Source of the DNA: Pseudoalteromonas prydzensis
GTDB lineage: Bacteria > Pseudomonadota > Gammaproteobacteria > Enterobacterales > Alteromonadaceae
Direction of reading: 5' to 3'
Length of the DNA: 64,000 bases
NCBI RefSeq assembly: GCF_001661495.1
Contig: NZ_BDDT01000001.1
Coordinates: forward strand, 496,001-560,000
Part shown: piece after piece, positions 43,504 through 53,293 of the stretch
How positions within the stretch are numbered: position 1 is the first letter of the stretch
Layout of the letters: the number at the start of each line of letters is the position of its first letter
Notes under the pieces: generated by a model
Database searches by the model: none
The model's input: the letters and a program-made list of their open reading frames with translations, nothing else
What the model was told of the DNA's origin: nothing
Made by a program: the position numbers and the translations under genes

Positions 43504-46353
43504 CTATTTTTCTAGTCCGAGTAACTCTATTTCAGCTATTTGTAATAGGCCGTCGTTATTGGCATTTTTACTGACACTAAGACGATAGCTTAAAAAAGCA
43601 AAACCATTATTAAACTCAAATGAGCGCCGCTCTAAACGTTCATCCCAGCTTTCACCAATCCACTTCGATACGAGTGTCCATGTTTGCCCACCATCATTTG
43701 AGCCTAATAAACTAAAGTTTTCAGGATCACGCTCTGGTGCATCATTAGCACTGGTGATAGCAAGTCCACTAACCGTTTGAGCTTCGCTGAAGTCAACTTG
43801 GATCCAAGCAGGATCTTCTGCTGTTGGCGGACCTTGCCAATCGTTGTGATCAAGCCATTTGGTTTCTTTATCATGATCAAATGCTTTATCTGCACTTTCT
43901 GCGTCCCCAATACTATAGCGGGCGCTAAATACATTGCCAGCTAGTGTGCTGAGATCGCTAAATGCATAATCAGGGCCAACTAAACCAACTTCTGCTAGTT
44001 GCACTAACCCATCATTATTAGCATTTTTACTAATGGCTAATCGATAGTAACTATATGCCAGCGCATTTGCTACCGGGAAACTTCTTTGTTCAAGTCGTTG
44101 CGCAAAACTTTCGCCAACCCAAGCACCTATACTAGACCAGTTTTCACCATCATTTGATGCTAATAACATAAATGAATCAGGATCACGCTCGGGAGCATCA
44201 CCGGCACTGGTTAGTGTTAACGTATTAACGGCTTTTGCTTGTGGCAGCATCACTTGTATCCAAGCAGGATCTTCAGCTGTAGGTGGACCCTGCCAGTCAT
44301 TATGATCGAGCCATTTGGTATTTAAATCACCATCGAATGCCTGAGCGGCACCTTCGCTATCGCTAATACTAAAACGTGCGCTATAGCTTGCCCCTGACAT
44401 TTTACTGTGATCAGCTCCTGGTTGTTCAGGACCAATTAAACCAACTTCAGCGATTTGTAATAAACCATCATTATTCTTGTTTTTGGTCACTTCTAATCGA
44501 TAACTATCAAACGCCAATTGGTTTTGAAAAGAAAATGTTTTCCTCTGACCTCTTTCTTCGAATGATTCACCCACCCAGCTTGCAAGTTTTTGCCATGTTG
44601 TACCGGCATCATTTGAAGCTAAAATAGCGAAGTTTTCAGGGTCACGCTCTGGTGCATCATTTGCACTAATAATCATTAACTGATCAACCGCGACAGGGCT
44701 TGCAAAGTCCATTTGTATCCATGATGGTTTCTCTTCACTTGGCGCTCCTTGCCAATCATTATGGTCTAACCATTTCGTTGCAGCGTCATTATCAAATGCT
44801 TTATCATGATTCTCAGCATCGCCAATGCTGTTACTTGCACTAGCTGTACCGCTGCTTGTATCGGTATGATCCACACTACTAAAAACAGGGCCAACCATTT
44901 GAATTTCTGACAATTGAACTAAGCCATCATTGTTTTTATTTTTAGTAATGTTGAGGCGGTAACTCGAATACTTTTGTCCATTGATAAAGCTAAACTCTTG
45001 ACGAGTAAGGCGCTCATCAAATGATGCACCTACGATATTTGCAAGTGTTAGCCAAGTTTCGCCGCCATCATTAGAGCCAACTACAGTGAAGTTTTCAGGG
45101 TCACGCTCAGGAGCGTCATTGGCACTGGTAATAAACACACTATTAACCGCCTGTGGCGTAGCAAAATCAACTTGTATCCAAGATGGTTCTGCCTCTGTTG
45201 GGGCACCAAGCCAGTCATTATGGTCAAGCCATTTAGTGTCAAGGTTGTTATCAAATGCTTTACTCGCGCTTTCTGCATCACTGATTGCATTTCTTGCTGA
45301 ATAAACAGCATCGACTAAATTGGCTGACGTTGTCACTTCCTGCAGTGGGCCGGTTGAAAGCGCTTCATCGAACAATGGCAAAGACAAATCAACGATTGAA
45401 TCTGCGCTCAAACCCAACTCAGTTGTTAAAGGATGAATACTGATGGCATCATAAATACGCTGGCGAAACGCTGCTAATGCTTCGCTATCTTCTAAAAGTG
45501 CAGCGCTGATATTTTGTTTTGCGTTGTCCATTATCAATTTTAGACTTTCAGATTCACTAAATTGAGCAAATGACGCATTTAACAGCGAAAGTTTAATCGT
45601 TGCTTCATCGGCATATTGAGGCGGGCATTGTTGCTCAGCACTGTCGCTATCTTCACACGTTTCATCGCTGATGAAGTTTTCAAGTTTATCGGCACTGATC
45701 ACTGGTATCGAAAAAACATTGGTATTACCGGTTTGCCAGCCCATAGCCCGCAGTAATAACGCTGACATCTGCGCTTTTGCCAACTCCATTAGCTCAGGCG
45801 TTGATACATTGCGCCCTTGTGCAATTTGCTGTTCAACCAGCTCTGTTGCTAGTGTAGTTAACGCGTTCACTTGCAAGTTAGTATCTGCAACTGCATCCGC
45901 ATTATTTCCATAGGGCACTTGCAATAACCCCAATGTTGAAAATTCGGTTCCTGCAATTGCTGCACTGCTGGTTGCTTGTGTGAATTCTGCATCACCACAA
46001 CGCATAGCATCACAAAGCATTGTAGCGCCATCCCCTGTAGCAATCGTCAGTTTAACAGTGGCATTGATACCAAAACCTGCGTCGCTAGTCAGCTCAATAA
46101 AAAAGTCACCTTGTTGATCTGTTTTATTAACCGAGCCTTGTGCCAGATTACTGCCATTAAGTGCTATGACTGATACATCCGCATTGGTGACAACGCCTTT
46201 GATTATGGTTCCTGCGATTTGTGCATGCGTTATGTCTGGCGTGACGGGAACATTGTTTGCTTGCGGATCATTGCTCGAACCACCACATCCGCTCAGTAAA
46301 CTTGCTGCAAGTAACGAGGTTCCTGCAAGTTGAAATAGATTAAATTTATACAT
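43504..46353 (-). CDS. Surface lipoprotein with four discoidin-like (F5/8 type C) repeats
   Basis: A 949-residue lipoprotein (Leu-Ser-Gly-Cys, Cys23) with an N-terminal part of about 340 residues followed by four tandem repeats of about 152 residues (roughly 344-492, 492-646, 646-796, 796-949). Each contains Lys-Trp-Leu-Asp-His-Asn-Asp-Trp, Asn-Asp-Ala-Pro-Glu-Arg-Asp-Pro (third copy Gly-Asp-Ala) and Lys-Asn-x-Asn-Asn-Asp-Gly-Leu. The fold pattern matches F5/8 type C carbohydrate-binding modules. It sits 57 bp after a TBDR gene, in the place a SusD-like protein would take in Bacteroidetes. Glycan capture at the cell surface is inferred. Confidence 0.85.
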   Translation of the reverse strand: MYKFNLFQLAGTSLLAASLLSGCGGSSNDPQANNVPVTPDITHAQIAGTIIKGVVTNADVSVIALNGSNLAQGSVNKTDQQGDFFIELTSDAGFGINATVKLTIATGDGATMLCDAMRCGDAEFTQATSSAAIAGTEFSTLGLLQVPYGNNADAVADTNLQVNALTTLATELVEQQIAQGRNVSTPELMELAKAQMSALLLRAMGWQTGNTNVFSIPVISADKLENFISDETCEDSDSAEQQCPPQYADEATIKLSLLNASFAQFSESESLKLIMDNAKQNISAALLEDSEALAAFRQRIYDAISIHPLTTELGLSADSIVDLSLPLFDEALSTGPLQEVTTSANLVDAVYSARNAISDAESASKAFDNNLDTKWLDHNDWLGAPTEAEPSWIQVDFATPQAVNSVFITSANDAPERDPENFTVVGSNDGGETWLTLANIVGASFDERLTRQEFSFINGQKYSSYRLNITKNKNNDGLVQLSEIQMVGPVFSSVDHTDTSSGTASASNSIGDAENHDKAFDNDAATKWLDHNDWQGAPSEEKPSWIQMDFASPVAVDQLMIISANDAPERDPENFAILASNDAGTTWQKLASWVGESFEERGQRKTFSFQNQLAFDSYRLEVTKNKNNDGLLQIAEVGLIGPEQPGADHSKMSGASYSARFSISDSEGAAQAFDGDLNTKWLDHNDWQGPPTAEDPAWIQVMLPQAKAVNTLTLTSAGDAPERDPDSFMLLASNDGENWSSIGAWVGESFAQRLEQRSFPVANALAYSYYRLAISKNANNDGLVQLAEVGLVGPDYAFSDLSTLAGNVFSARYSIGDAESADKAFDHDKETKWLDHNDWQGPPTAEDPAWIQVDFSEAQTVSGLAITSANDAPERDPENFSLLGSNDGGQTWTLVSKWIGESWDERLERRSFEFNNGFAFLSYRLSVSKNANNDGLLQIAEIELLGLEK

Positions 46354-46410
46354 AATTTTGCCTTTAATAATCAGGTGCCGATATTAATTACTTATCAAAT
46401 TTTGTAATGA

Positions 46411-49392
46411 TCAGAATCGATAGGTAAGCCCAGCATAATAACGACGACCACTGTAGCTACTGCTGCGAAGCCGTGCCTCGCTATCGTCACCGTAGTAAGT
46501 GCGTGATTCTTCTTTTGTTAAATTGATGACGGATGCTGAAAGCACTAAATTTTCCATCACACTGAATGACGCATTTAAGTCAACTTGCTGATAAGGCTCT
46601 TGCGATACGGTTAAGCCATCAGCTAACCCTAAAGCCATTTTTCCACGACGATTATACGATGCGCGAACACTATAATTATCGTCTTCAAAATAAGCTGAAA
46701 AGTTAAATTGGTCATCAGCACTGCCTACTAAAGCTGACTCACCGACTTTTTCACCATCAACACTAACGTCTGCTTGATTGGTATCATTGAGTGTGTAATT
46801 GGCATTAATACCAAAGCCATTCTCAAATGCGTGCTGAGCAAATAATTCAATGCCGCGTGAGGTTGCATTCGTGCCATTAGCTGTGGTTGTAAATGGCGAT
46901 ACAGTGATAGGTCCTGACGGAACAATTTCTTCACCTGTATAAGGGTTTGTAAAACCATCAAATGGGCGTTCAGAGGTAATGATCAAAGGCACTATGAAGT
47001 TATCAACGTCCTTGTTAAATAATGCGATCCCTACAGCAGAGCCCATGCCATAATAATATTCAGCAGACAAATCTAATTGTACTGATTCAAACGGTTGTAA
47101 TGCTTTATTACCACCAGAACCACTCCAACCTTGATCAACTGGGTTCCCTCTAAACTCTAGTCTGTCGTCAGCCCACTCTTGTGAAATAAAAGTGAGTTGT
47201 TCAGGCGCGCCTAAATCATTAAAAGGAGCCCGTGACATTGTTTTGGCCGCGGCAGCACGTATTACAAGTGAGTCACTGGCTTCCCAAACAAGATTAAGGC
47301 TAGGTAGAAAACGATCGTCTTTAACAGAGCGTAATGTAGTAGTTTCAACATCAACTAAACGTTCATCGCCTAAAATATCCTCTCCCGTGGCATCATTTAT
47401 ATCGTCTAAGAAGTAGTTAATTTTGTCTGATGACATTATTTGTGTTTGCGTTTCTACATAACGTACACCAACATTGCCGCGAAAATCGCCAAACGAAAAA
47501 TCGGCTTGCAAGTAAGCGGCTGTAATTTCTTCTTCGATATCAAAAACAAAATCGGGTTCACGGCGGGTATATTTAACATATTCATTAGTGACAATATCTC
47601 GGTACTGCTGCCAATTGATGGTTGGCATAGTATTGACTTCAAAGCCGCCGGCAATATTCTTTTCAGACTCCTTGTTTAATATATCCTCAAGGTTTGGCAT
47701 TCCGCCAATCCATTGATAAGCTACTTCATCTATTGCCCCTTGGCTAAATGGATCTAGATCACCACTGGCAATACGATCCGCACCATCTTGAGTAATAAAG
47801 AATGTGTTATTAGTTTCACGGTGCAAACTGGCTTTACGATGCTTAACCCCTACGCGTAATGTATCAACAATGCCATAAGCAATATGGTAGTCTAAATCAA
47901 GTTGGCCATAATCTTCTTTTAAATCACTGACGATAAAACTTGAACCTGTCGAACCTGGATCGGGATCGCCAGCAATGCCTGCTTGTAAATTTGCCAGTAA
48001 TGCAGGATCTGCATACATAGAAACACGATCGCCTAAGCGCCAACCTGCAAATGAGGCTGCATTTTCATTTTTACCTGAATCACTACGACTGCCAGGCTGG
48101 CCACTTTTATATGCCGCATTAAATGATTCTGAAGGTCCACCGCTTGCTTCTGTACGGCCAAATTTACCTTTAAGGTCAAACACATCGCCAGCGTATTCAA
48201 ATGCAAAATCATAGGTATCTGAGGTGTCTTTTTCTTCTGTGTAACCACCTACGATCCAAGGAAATTCTAAATTACCTTCACTGCCACTTGCGCCACTGGT
48301 AAAGTCCATGCCAGTCACAATTGAACCGGTTTCATCAAGGGTGACACCGGTTAAATAATCAGGGTTATATTTCCACTCAGGGATCATCAGTTGAGAAGTC
48401 GTGCGATCTTGACCTAATTCAAAATGGAAATGATTAAATGTGAGCTCTAAATTATCTGTTGGACGCCATTGCAGCGTAGCCTGTATACCAACCCGTTCAC
48501 GTTTTTCTTTAGTAACGCCGACCCCAGCAACTTGAGGTGCCCAAACGCCATCATAAATATTGCCATACGCATCTTCTAATGCATCAAAACGTCGGGTACT
48601 GTCAGTTATTTCTTTACCATTTGTATCCGTTGCCGGTAAATCACTACCTGTTGCCCAGCGCCAACCTCCTGCACCAGACATATCACCTGTGAGAGTACGA
48701 TTTGTACGGTCTTGCTTTGTATAGCCTAGTAATAGACCGAAGTTTTCATCGTCGTTTTTCCATGAGTAAACGCCGCTAAAATTAGGCTCATATTCTTCAG
48801 TCACATCTGCATATGTATATTCAACGTTAAATGCACCAGAGTTTGCTTCCATATCTAAGGGAGTGCGACTATGTAAAATAACCGTACCACCCACGCCGCC
48901 CTCATCTAAGCGAGCTTCAGAGGATTTAAAAACTTCAACCGATTGCACCATAGTCGAAGGCAATAAAGAGTAGCTAAAAGAGCGAGATGGTGAGCCTGGT
49001 GATGAAGCAATAAAGTTTCCGTTAAGTTGTGTAAGCGTTAGATCAGATGACAAACCGCGAATGCTGACATTTTCGCCCTCACCACCACTGCGTGAAATCA
49101 CCACACCGGGAACACGTTGCAATGAGTCAGCGACATTTTTATCGGGAAATTTGCCTATATCCTCTGCTGTGATTGCGTCTACAATCGAATTAGAAAGGCG
49201 CTTAATTGATAAATTCTCCGCCATTGAAGCGCGAATACCTCGTACTTCAATCACTTCCAAATCATTATTCTGAGCACTTTGCTCATCATTGGCAGCTACC
49301 GTGTTAAAGCTTGCCATAACCGCAAGTAATAGTGCTGATTTCTTAAAGCGCCTTGAAAGACCTGAAGCTCCCCGGCTGTTATTATTATTCAT
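46411..49392 (-). CDS. TonB-dependent receptor of the carbohydrate type (receptor A)
   Basis: A 993-residue receptor of the TIGR01782/Caulobacter-Xanthomonas class linked to carbohydrate uptake. It has a signal peptide to about residue 34, TonB box Leu-Glu-Val-Ile-Glu-Val-Arg-Gly at 45-52, Val-Ala-Asp-Ser-Leu-Gln-Arg-Val-Pro-Gly-Val at 87-97, and a C-terminal phenylalanine. GGAGAT precedes the ATG. It heads the operon with the discoidin lipoprotein and glycosylasparaginase. It is paralogous to receptor B (50106-52898), with near-identical upstream DNA. Confidence 0.94.
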   Translation of the reverse strand: MNNNNSRGASGLSRRFKKSALLLAVMASFNTVAANDEQSAQNNDLEVIEVRGIRASMAENLSIKRLSNSIVDAITAEDIGKFPDKNVADSLQRVPGVVISRSGGEGENVSIRGLSSDLTLTQLNGNFIASSPGSPSRSFSYSLLPSTMVQSVEVFKSSEARLDEGGVGGTVILHSRTPLDMEANSGAFNVEYTYADVTEEYEPNFSGVYSWKNDDENFGLLLGYTKQDRTNRTLTGDMSGAGGWRWATGSDLPATDTNGKEITDSTRRFDALEDAYGNIYDGVWAPQVAGVGVTKEKRERVGIQATLQWRPTDNLELTFNHFHFELGQDRTTSQLMIPEWKYNPDYLTGVTLDETGSIVTGMDFTSGASGSEGNLEFPWIVGGYTEEKDTSDTYDFAFEYAGDVFDLKGKFGRTEASGGPSESFNAAYKSGQPGSRSDSGKNENAASFAGWRLGDRVSMYADPALLANLQAGIAGDPDPGSTGSSFIVSDLKEDYGQLDLDYHIAYGIVDTLRVGVKHRKASLHRETNNTFFITQDGADRIASGDLDPFSQGAIDEVAYQWIGGMPNLEDILNKESEKNIAGGFEVNTMPTINWQQYRDIVTNEYVKYTRREPDFVFDIEEEITAAYLQADFSFGDFRGNVGVRYVETQTQIMSSDKINYFLDDINDATGEDILGDERLVDVETTTLRSVKDDRFLPSLNLVWEASDSLVIRAAAAKTMSRAPFNDLGAPEQLTFISQEWADDRLEFRGNPVDQGWSGSGGNKALQPFESVQLDLSAEYYYGMGSAVGIALFNKDVDNFIVPLIITSERPFDGFTNPYTGEEIVPSGPITVSPFTTTANGTNATSRGIELFAQHAFENGFGINANYTLNDTNQADVSVDGEKVGESALVGSADDQFNFSAYFEDDNYSVRASYNRRGKMALGLADGLTVSQEPYQQVDLNASFSVMENLVLSASVINLTKEESRTYYGDDSEARLRSSSYSGRRYYAGLTYRF

Positions 49393-49506
49393 GTCTATCT
49401 CCAGTTTTGTGTGCGTTTTTTGTTGTGCTTGCTATATAACCCAGACATGTTAGCAACTGCTTATTGTTAAGATGGTTTAGAACAGGGTTAATATATTGTT
49501 AAACTA

Positions 49507-49775
49507 CATTTCCAGAATAGGGTTCTGTTAAAGAAAGTGATAATAGAAATTCGGTTGCTAGCAGGACAAAATCGGCGTTTAGCTTAAAAATAGATCCATT
49601 TAATAGTTACCTCATTTATAGTGAAAAACTCAAGAGGAAGTTAATCTGACGTTTTTTTAGTATAAAAAACACGCAGCAATAAAATTTAACCCACTGAATA
49701 TAAAGGGTGTATTTTATTATTATAGTAACGACCTTAATATTAAATAATTTATTGAAATTAGTCGCCTTAAGATTA
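49507..49775. repeat. Duplicated divergent promoter region, copy 1
   Basis: These 269 bp recur at 53016-53284 with only two differences that I can find. In both places they lie between a leftward TBDR gene and a rightward cutC sequence, so they hold the two divergent promoters. Near the left edge is the palindrome CAGAATAGGGTTCTG. Confidence 0.95.
49513..49527. promoter_or_regulatory. Palindromic operator candidate, copy 1
   Basis: CAGAA-TAGGG-TTCTG has perfect 5-bp arms and sits about 120 bp before the receptor A start. The same element is at 53022-53036. A related GAACAGGGTT lies about 30 bp nearer receptor A. Confidence 0.4.
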
Positions 49776-49787
49776 TGGAATTACGCA

Positions 49788-49992
49788 ATGGGTAAAAATC
49801 TAGAGATCTGTTTGAATGCAGATGATCATATAAATTTAGCTAATAATGTAAAAACTGCATTCAAAGCAGGTGCAAGTCGCATCGAGCTGTGCGGTGCAAT
49901 GTATTTTGTCGAAGTGAGTCAAAATTGAAACTGCAGCAACAACATTGTCCTCAAACGGCGAGTTACTTGTAATAATAAGGCCAATCGCGAAG
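49788..49992 (+). pseudogene. Truncated cutC remnant
   Basis: From ATG 49788 the sequence encodes Met-Gly-Lys-Asn-Leu-Glu-Ile-Cys-Leu-Asn-Ala-Asp-Asp-His, nearly identical to the start of the intact cutC at 53294. An 11-bp deletion near 49912-49925 shifts the frame to a stop at 49928, and DNA similarity continues out of frame to about 49992, then ends. Only about 70 of 247 codons remain. It is a duplication remnant beside receptor A. Confidence 0.9.
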
Positions 49993-50052
49993 ATTAATTG
50001 CAAAGCCAACTCTCCTTGTGTTTGCTTTAAGTATCAGAAATATAAATAAAAC

Positions 50053-50076
50053 GGGCATTCTTTTTAAAGAATGCCC
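50053..50076 (-). terminator. Terminator after receptor B
   Basis: GGGCATTCTTT/AAAGAATGCCC, followed leftward by GUUUUAUUUAU, about 30 nt past the receptor B stop. Confidence 0.85.
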
Positions 50077-50105
50077 TGTCAGATTTATAATCTTAATTAA
50101 GCTAT

Positions 50106-52898
50106 TTAGAAATTATAATTAGCACCTAAATAAAACCTTCTTCCTGAATACTGATTATAGGTAAACCTATTCTCTTGTTTCCAATACCCTTCTTCGACTT
50201 CCTCAGTTAAATTAACCACAGAGGCTGTTAATGACAGTTGTTCAGTTAAATTATAAGCCGCGTTCAAATCTAACTGGCCATAATCTTTCGTATACATGTT
50301 GTAACCTTTATGAATGCCATTAGCACGATCATCTTTCCAGTTATAAGAGGCACGAACACTAAAGTCATCATTTTCATAATAAACTGATATGTTGTATTGA
50401 TGCTTAGCAGTCCCAGGGATTTCAGCCTCTGTTTTTTCACCCTCATTGGTAACTTCACTGGTGCTAGTGTCCGTAAAGGTGTAGTTAGCTAAAACACCAA
50501 ATCCACTTTCAAATGAATGCTGGAAAAAAAGCTCTATACCTGTTGACTGGGCTTCACCTCCCCCCACTTTAGTATTCATTTCTACTTCAATCGGTCCATT
50601 ACAGCAATCGTGCTCACGCTGTACAATTTCGAGAGAAGAAATCGGCAAATTAGAAATATCTTTATTGAATAAAGTAGCGCCTAAAGCAGAGCCGTCGCCA
50701 TAATACCACTCAATACCTAAATCTAGCTGATCTGACAGCATAGGATCTAAACCTGTATTAACCGAAGTACCTCTACCGCGACCAGTCCACGAATCGGGTG
50801 AGTTGATATTAACCGGTGGCCCATAGGACTCAGCTTGACTCAAATCAGAATAACTAACACGTGACATAGCGCGTGCTGCTGCAAAACGCACAACAATATC
50901 ATCGTTCACGTCCCATGCTAAATTCAAGCTAGGGAGCCACTCCCCATCGTCACTTAAGCGCTCATTAGGAACCGTGTCATTGCTATCTTGGCCTATAACA
51001 TCATCATAGGTTAGTGTACTTAGTTCAGTATTAACGTAACGAACACCAAAGTTACCTCTCAGATCACGCCATTGAAAATTGCTTTGTGCATAGACCGACC
51101 AAATATTTTCCTCTAAGGTATACGTTCCAGATAATGTTGGAACTACAGTAGGACTAAAGTTATTTAGCAGATACTGGTCTAAAGCAGCGAAATCAAAAGC
51201 AAGGAAATCAAAAGCACCTGTGTTACCGGCACTATTATCAATAATGGTGTCACTTACTAAACTTTCTGCGTCTGGGTGAAAGTCAGGATTGTGGAACCAT
51301 TCAGTACCAGGTAAATAACCTCGGTAACCACCGTTATCAGCGATGCCATCATCCCAACGAAAATCATTTCTTATACCTTTAATTTCATGTTGTCGATACT
51401 TTGCTCCGACAAAAAAACTGGTAAAAAAATCACCATCAAACTCTATTTTAAGATCCGATTGAATGTAATCTTCAGAATCTTTATTTTCTGATGAATAAGA
51501 ATCAAACCAATCATAGTATTGGTATGCTTGTTTATCTTTTGATAAATCTGTGGAAACTTCGTAGCTAGGCCTACCATTTTCTATATTAAAAAACCAACTG
51601 TTTACAGAGCCTTGACGAGCATCTATGTTTGCGTAAGTTTCTTTTGATGTACCACCTTTAGCTTCGGTATGACCAACTTGGACTGAAAGCGAATAACCAT
51701 TTCCATAATAAGTCGCATCAAAATCAAAAGAGTTTGATTGTGATTCACCAAAACGTTCTCTTGCGGTCAATTGAGGTGATAAAAGCCCGCGCCGTACTGG
51801 AACGCCATTGTTGACATCCGCATCCCCCCAGTTATTATCATTTAATAAACCATTATCTGCATTACCATAAGCAACAACAGTGTCTCCATCTAGCTTAACC
51901 CCGAAATATGGATTGTGATTATCATTCCATTCCGCGAAAAACACTTCTTGTCCTGTTTGATCATAACCAAGTTTAGCGCCAAAATAGTTAAAATTTAGGT
52001 CTAAGTTATCGGTTGGCATCCATTGGATCGCCAGCTGATAACCATCACGCGTGCGATCTTGGTTGGCATTTTTTACATGCATACCCGATGGTGCCCATAC
52101 ATTGTTATAAACCTCACCTGTTGCTTGATCTACAATTGCTGGCTGGTCTGCACCTTCAACTGTATCTGAGTAAAAACGCCAGCCTGACGCAACATTAGAG
52201 ACTGTTGTAACAGTTCTATCTTGGCGTGTATAACCGGCTAAAATACCGAAACTTTCATCATCATTCTTCCATGAATAAAGCATATTAAGTTGAGGTTGTA
52301 AGTCCTCAGAAACATCATCGTAAGTTGCTTCGACACTTAAAGCGCCTGAATTTTGCTCCATCTCTAGCGGCTTGCGAGTGTTTAAAATAACAGTCCCACC
52401 AATACCACCTTCATCTATGCGAGCTTCTGCACTTTTATAAACTTCCACGCTACTAATCATGCTTGATGGTAATAATGCATAATTGAAGCTTCTACTCGGT
52501 ACGCCTGTATCTGATGAAGCAAGGTAATTACCATTGAGTTGGGTTAGTGTCCAATCTGGAGATGTGCCACGAATACTTACTCGACTACCTTCGCCACCAT
52601 CACGGTCAATAAGTACACCTGGAACTCGCTGTAACGAATCTGCGACGTTTTTATCTGGGAATTTGCCAATGTCTTCCGCTGTAATTGCATCAACATTTGC
52701 TGTAGATAGCCTTTTAATCGCAAGATTTTGCGCTGCTGATGAGCGTATGCCACGAACTTCAATTACTTCAAATTCATTATCAACTTGTTGCTCTTGAGCA
52801 ATTACTATATTACTTGATGCCAATACAGCTATGCACAGTGCTGTCTTTTTAAAATTATCACTAAATCGCGCTTCATTACTGGTTCTAGTATTGCTCAT
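50106..52898 (-). CDS. TonB-dependent receptor of the carbohydrate type (receptor B)
   Basis: A 930-residue paralogue of receptor A. The start at 52898 has AGGA seven bases upstream; the frame extends to 52958 without a ribosome site. It has a signal peptide to about residue 34, TonB box Phe-Glu-Val-Ile-Glu-Val-Arg-Gly at 43-50, and shares the plug stretch Ala-Glu-Asp-Ile-Gly-Lys-Phe-Pro-Asp-Lys-Asn-Val-Ala-Asp with A, while the barrel loops differ strongly. It is closed off by its own terminator, so it is monocistronic. The two receptors probably take related but distinct glycans. Confidence 0.93.
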   Translation of the reverse strand: MSNTRTSNEARFSDNFKKTALCIAVLASSNIVIAQEQQVDNEFEVIEVRGIRSSAAQNLAIKRLSTANVDAITAEDIGKFPDKNVADSLQRVPGVLIDRDGGEGSRVSIRGTSPDWTLTQLNGNYLASSDTGVPSRSFNYALLPSSMISSVEVYKSAEARIDEGGIGGTVILNTRKPLEMEQNSGALSVEATYDDVSEDLQPQLNMLYSWKNDDESFGILAGYTRQDRTVTTVSNVASGWRFYSDTVEGADQPAIVDQATGEVYNNVWAPSGMHVKNANQDRTRDGYQLAIQWMPTDNLDLNFNYFGAKLGYDQTGQEVFFAEWNDNHNPYFGVKLDGDTVVAYGNADNGLLNDNNWGDADVNNGVPVRRGLLSPQLTARERFGESQSNSFDFDATYYGNGYSLSVQVGHTEAKGGTSKETYANIDARQGSVNSWFFNIENGRPSYEVSTDLSKDKQAYQYYDWFDSYSSENKDSEDYIQSDLKIEFDGDFFTSFFVGAKYRQHEIKGIRNDFRWDDGIADNGGYRGYLPGTEWFHNPDFHPDAESLVSDTIIDNSAGNTGAFDFLAFDFAALDQYLLNNFSPTVVPTLSGTYTLEENIWSVYAQSNFQWRDLRGNFGVRYVNTELSTLTYDDVIGQDSNDTVPNERLSDDGEWLPSLNLAWDVNDDIVVRFAAARAMSRVSYSDLSQAESYGPPVNINSPDSWTGRGRGTSVNTGLDPMLSDQLDLGIEWYYGDGSALGATLFNKDISNLPISSLEIVQREHDCCNGPIEVEMNTKVGGGEAQSTGIELFFQHSFESGFGVLANYTFTDTSTSEVTNEGEKTEAEIPGTAKHQYNISVYYENDDFSVRASYNWKDDRANGIHKGYNMYTKDYGQLDLNAAYNLTEQLSLTASVVNLTEEVEEGYWKQENRFTYNQYSGRRFYLGANYNF

Positions 52899-53015
52899 GC
52901 CAATTTCCTTTATTATTGTGTGTGCTTGGTTATATTTATTCACATTAAAGCCCTTCACAAAACGAATCTGTAATACTCAGATCATTTCGCAGAGGGTTAA
53001 TGGCCTGTTAAAGTG

Positions 53016-53284
53016 CATTTCCAGAATAGGGTTCTGTTAAAGAAAGTGATAATAGAAATTCGGTTGCTAGCAGGACAAAATCGGCGTTTAGCTTAAAAAT
53101 AGATCCATTTAATAGTTACCTCATTTATAGTGAAAAACTCAAGAGGAAGTTAATCTGACGTTTTTTTAGTATAAAAAACACGCAGCAATAGAATTTAACC
53201 CACTGAATATAAAGGGTATATTTTATTATTATAGTAACGACCTTAATATTAAATAATTTATTGAAATTAGTCGCCTTAAGATTA
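53016..53284. repeat. Duplicated divergent promoter region, copy 2
   Basis: Second copy of the 269-bp region of 49507-49775, offset exactly 3509 bp. It lies between receptor B and the intact cutC gene. Confidence 0.95.
53022..53036. promoter_or_regulatory. Palindromic operator candidate, copy 2
   Basis: CAGAATAGGGTTCTG, identical to copy 1 at 49513-49527 and placed at a similar distance before receptor B. Confidence 0.4.
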
Positions 53285-53293
53285 AGGAATTAC

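Noticed and set aside
44376..45304. Antisense ORFs over the discoidin repeats
   Set aside because: They recur with the repeat period and are shadows of the real coding frame.
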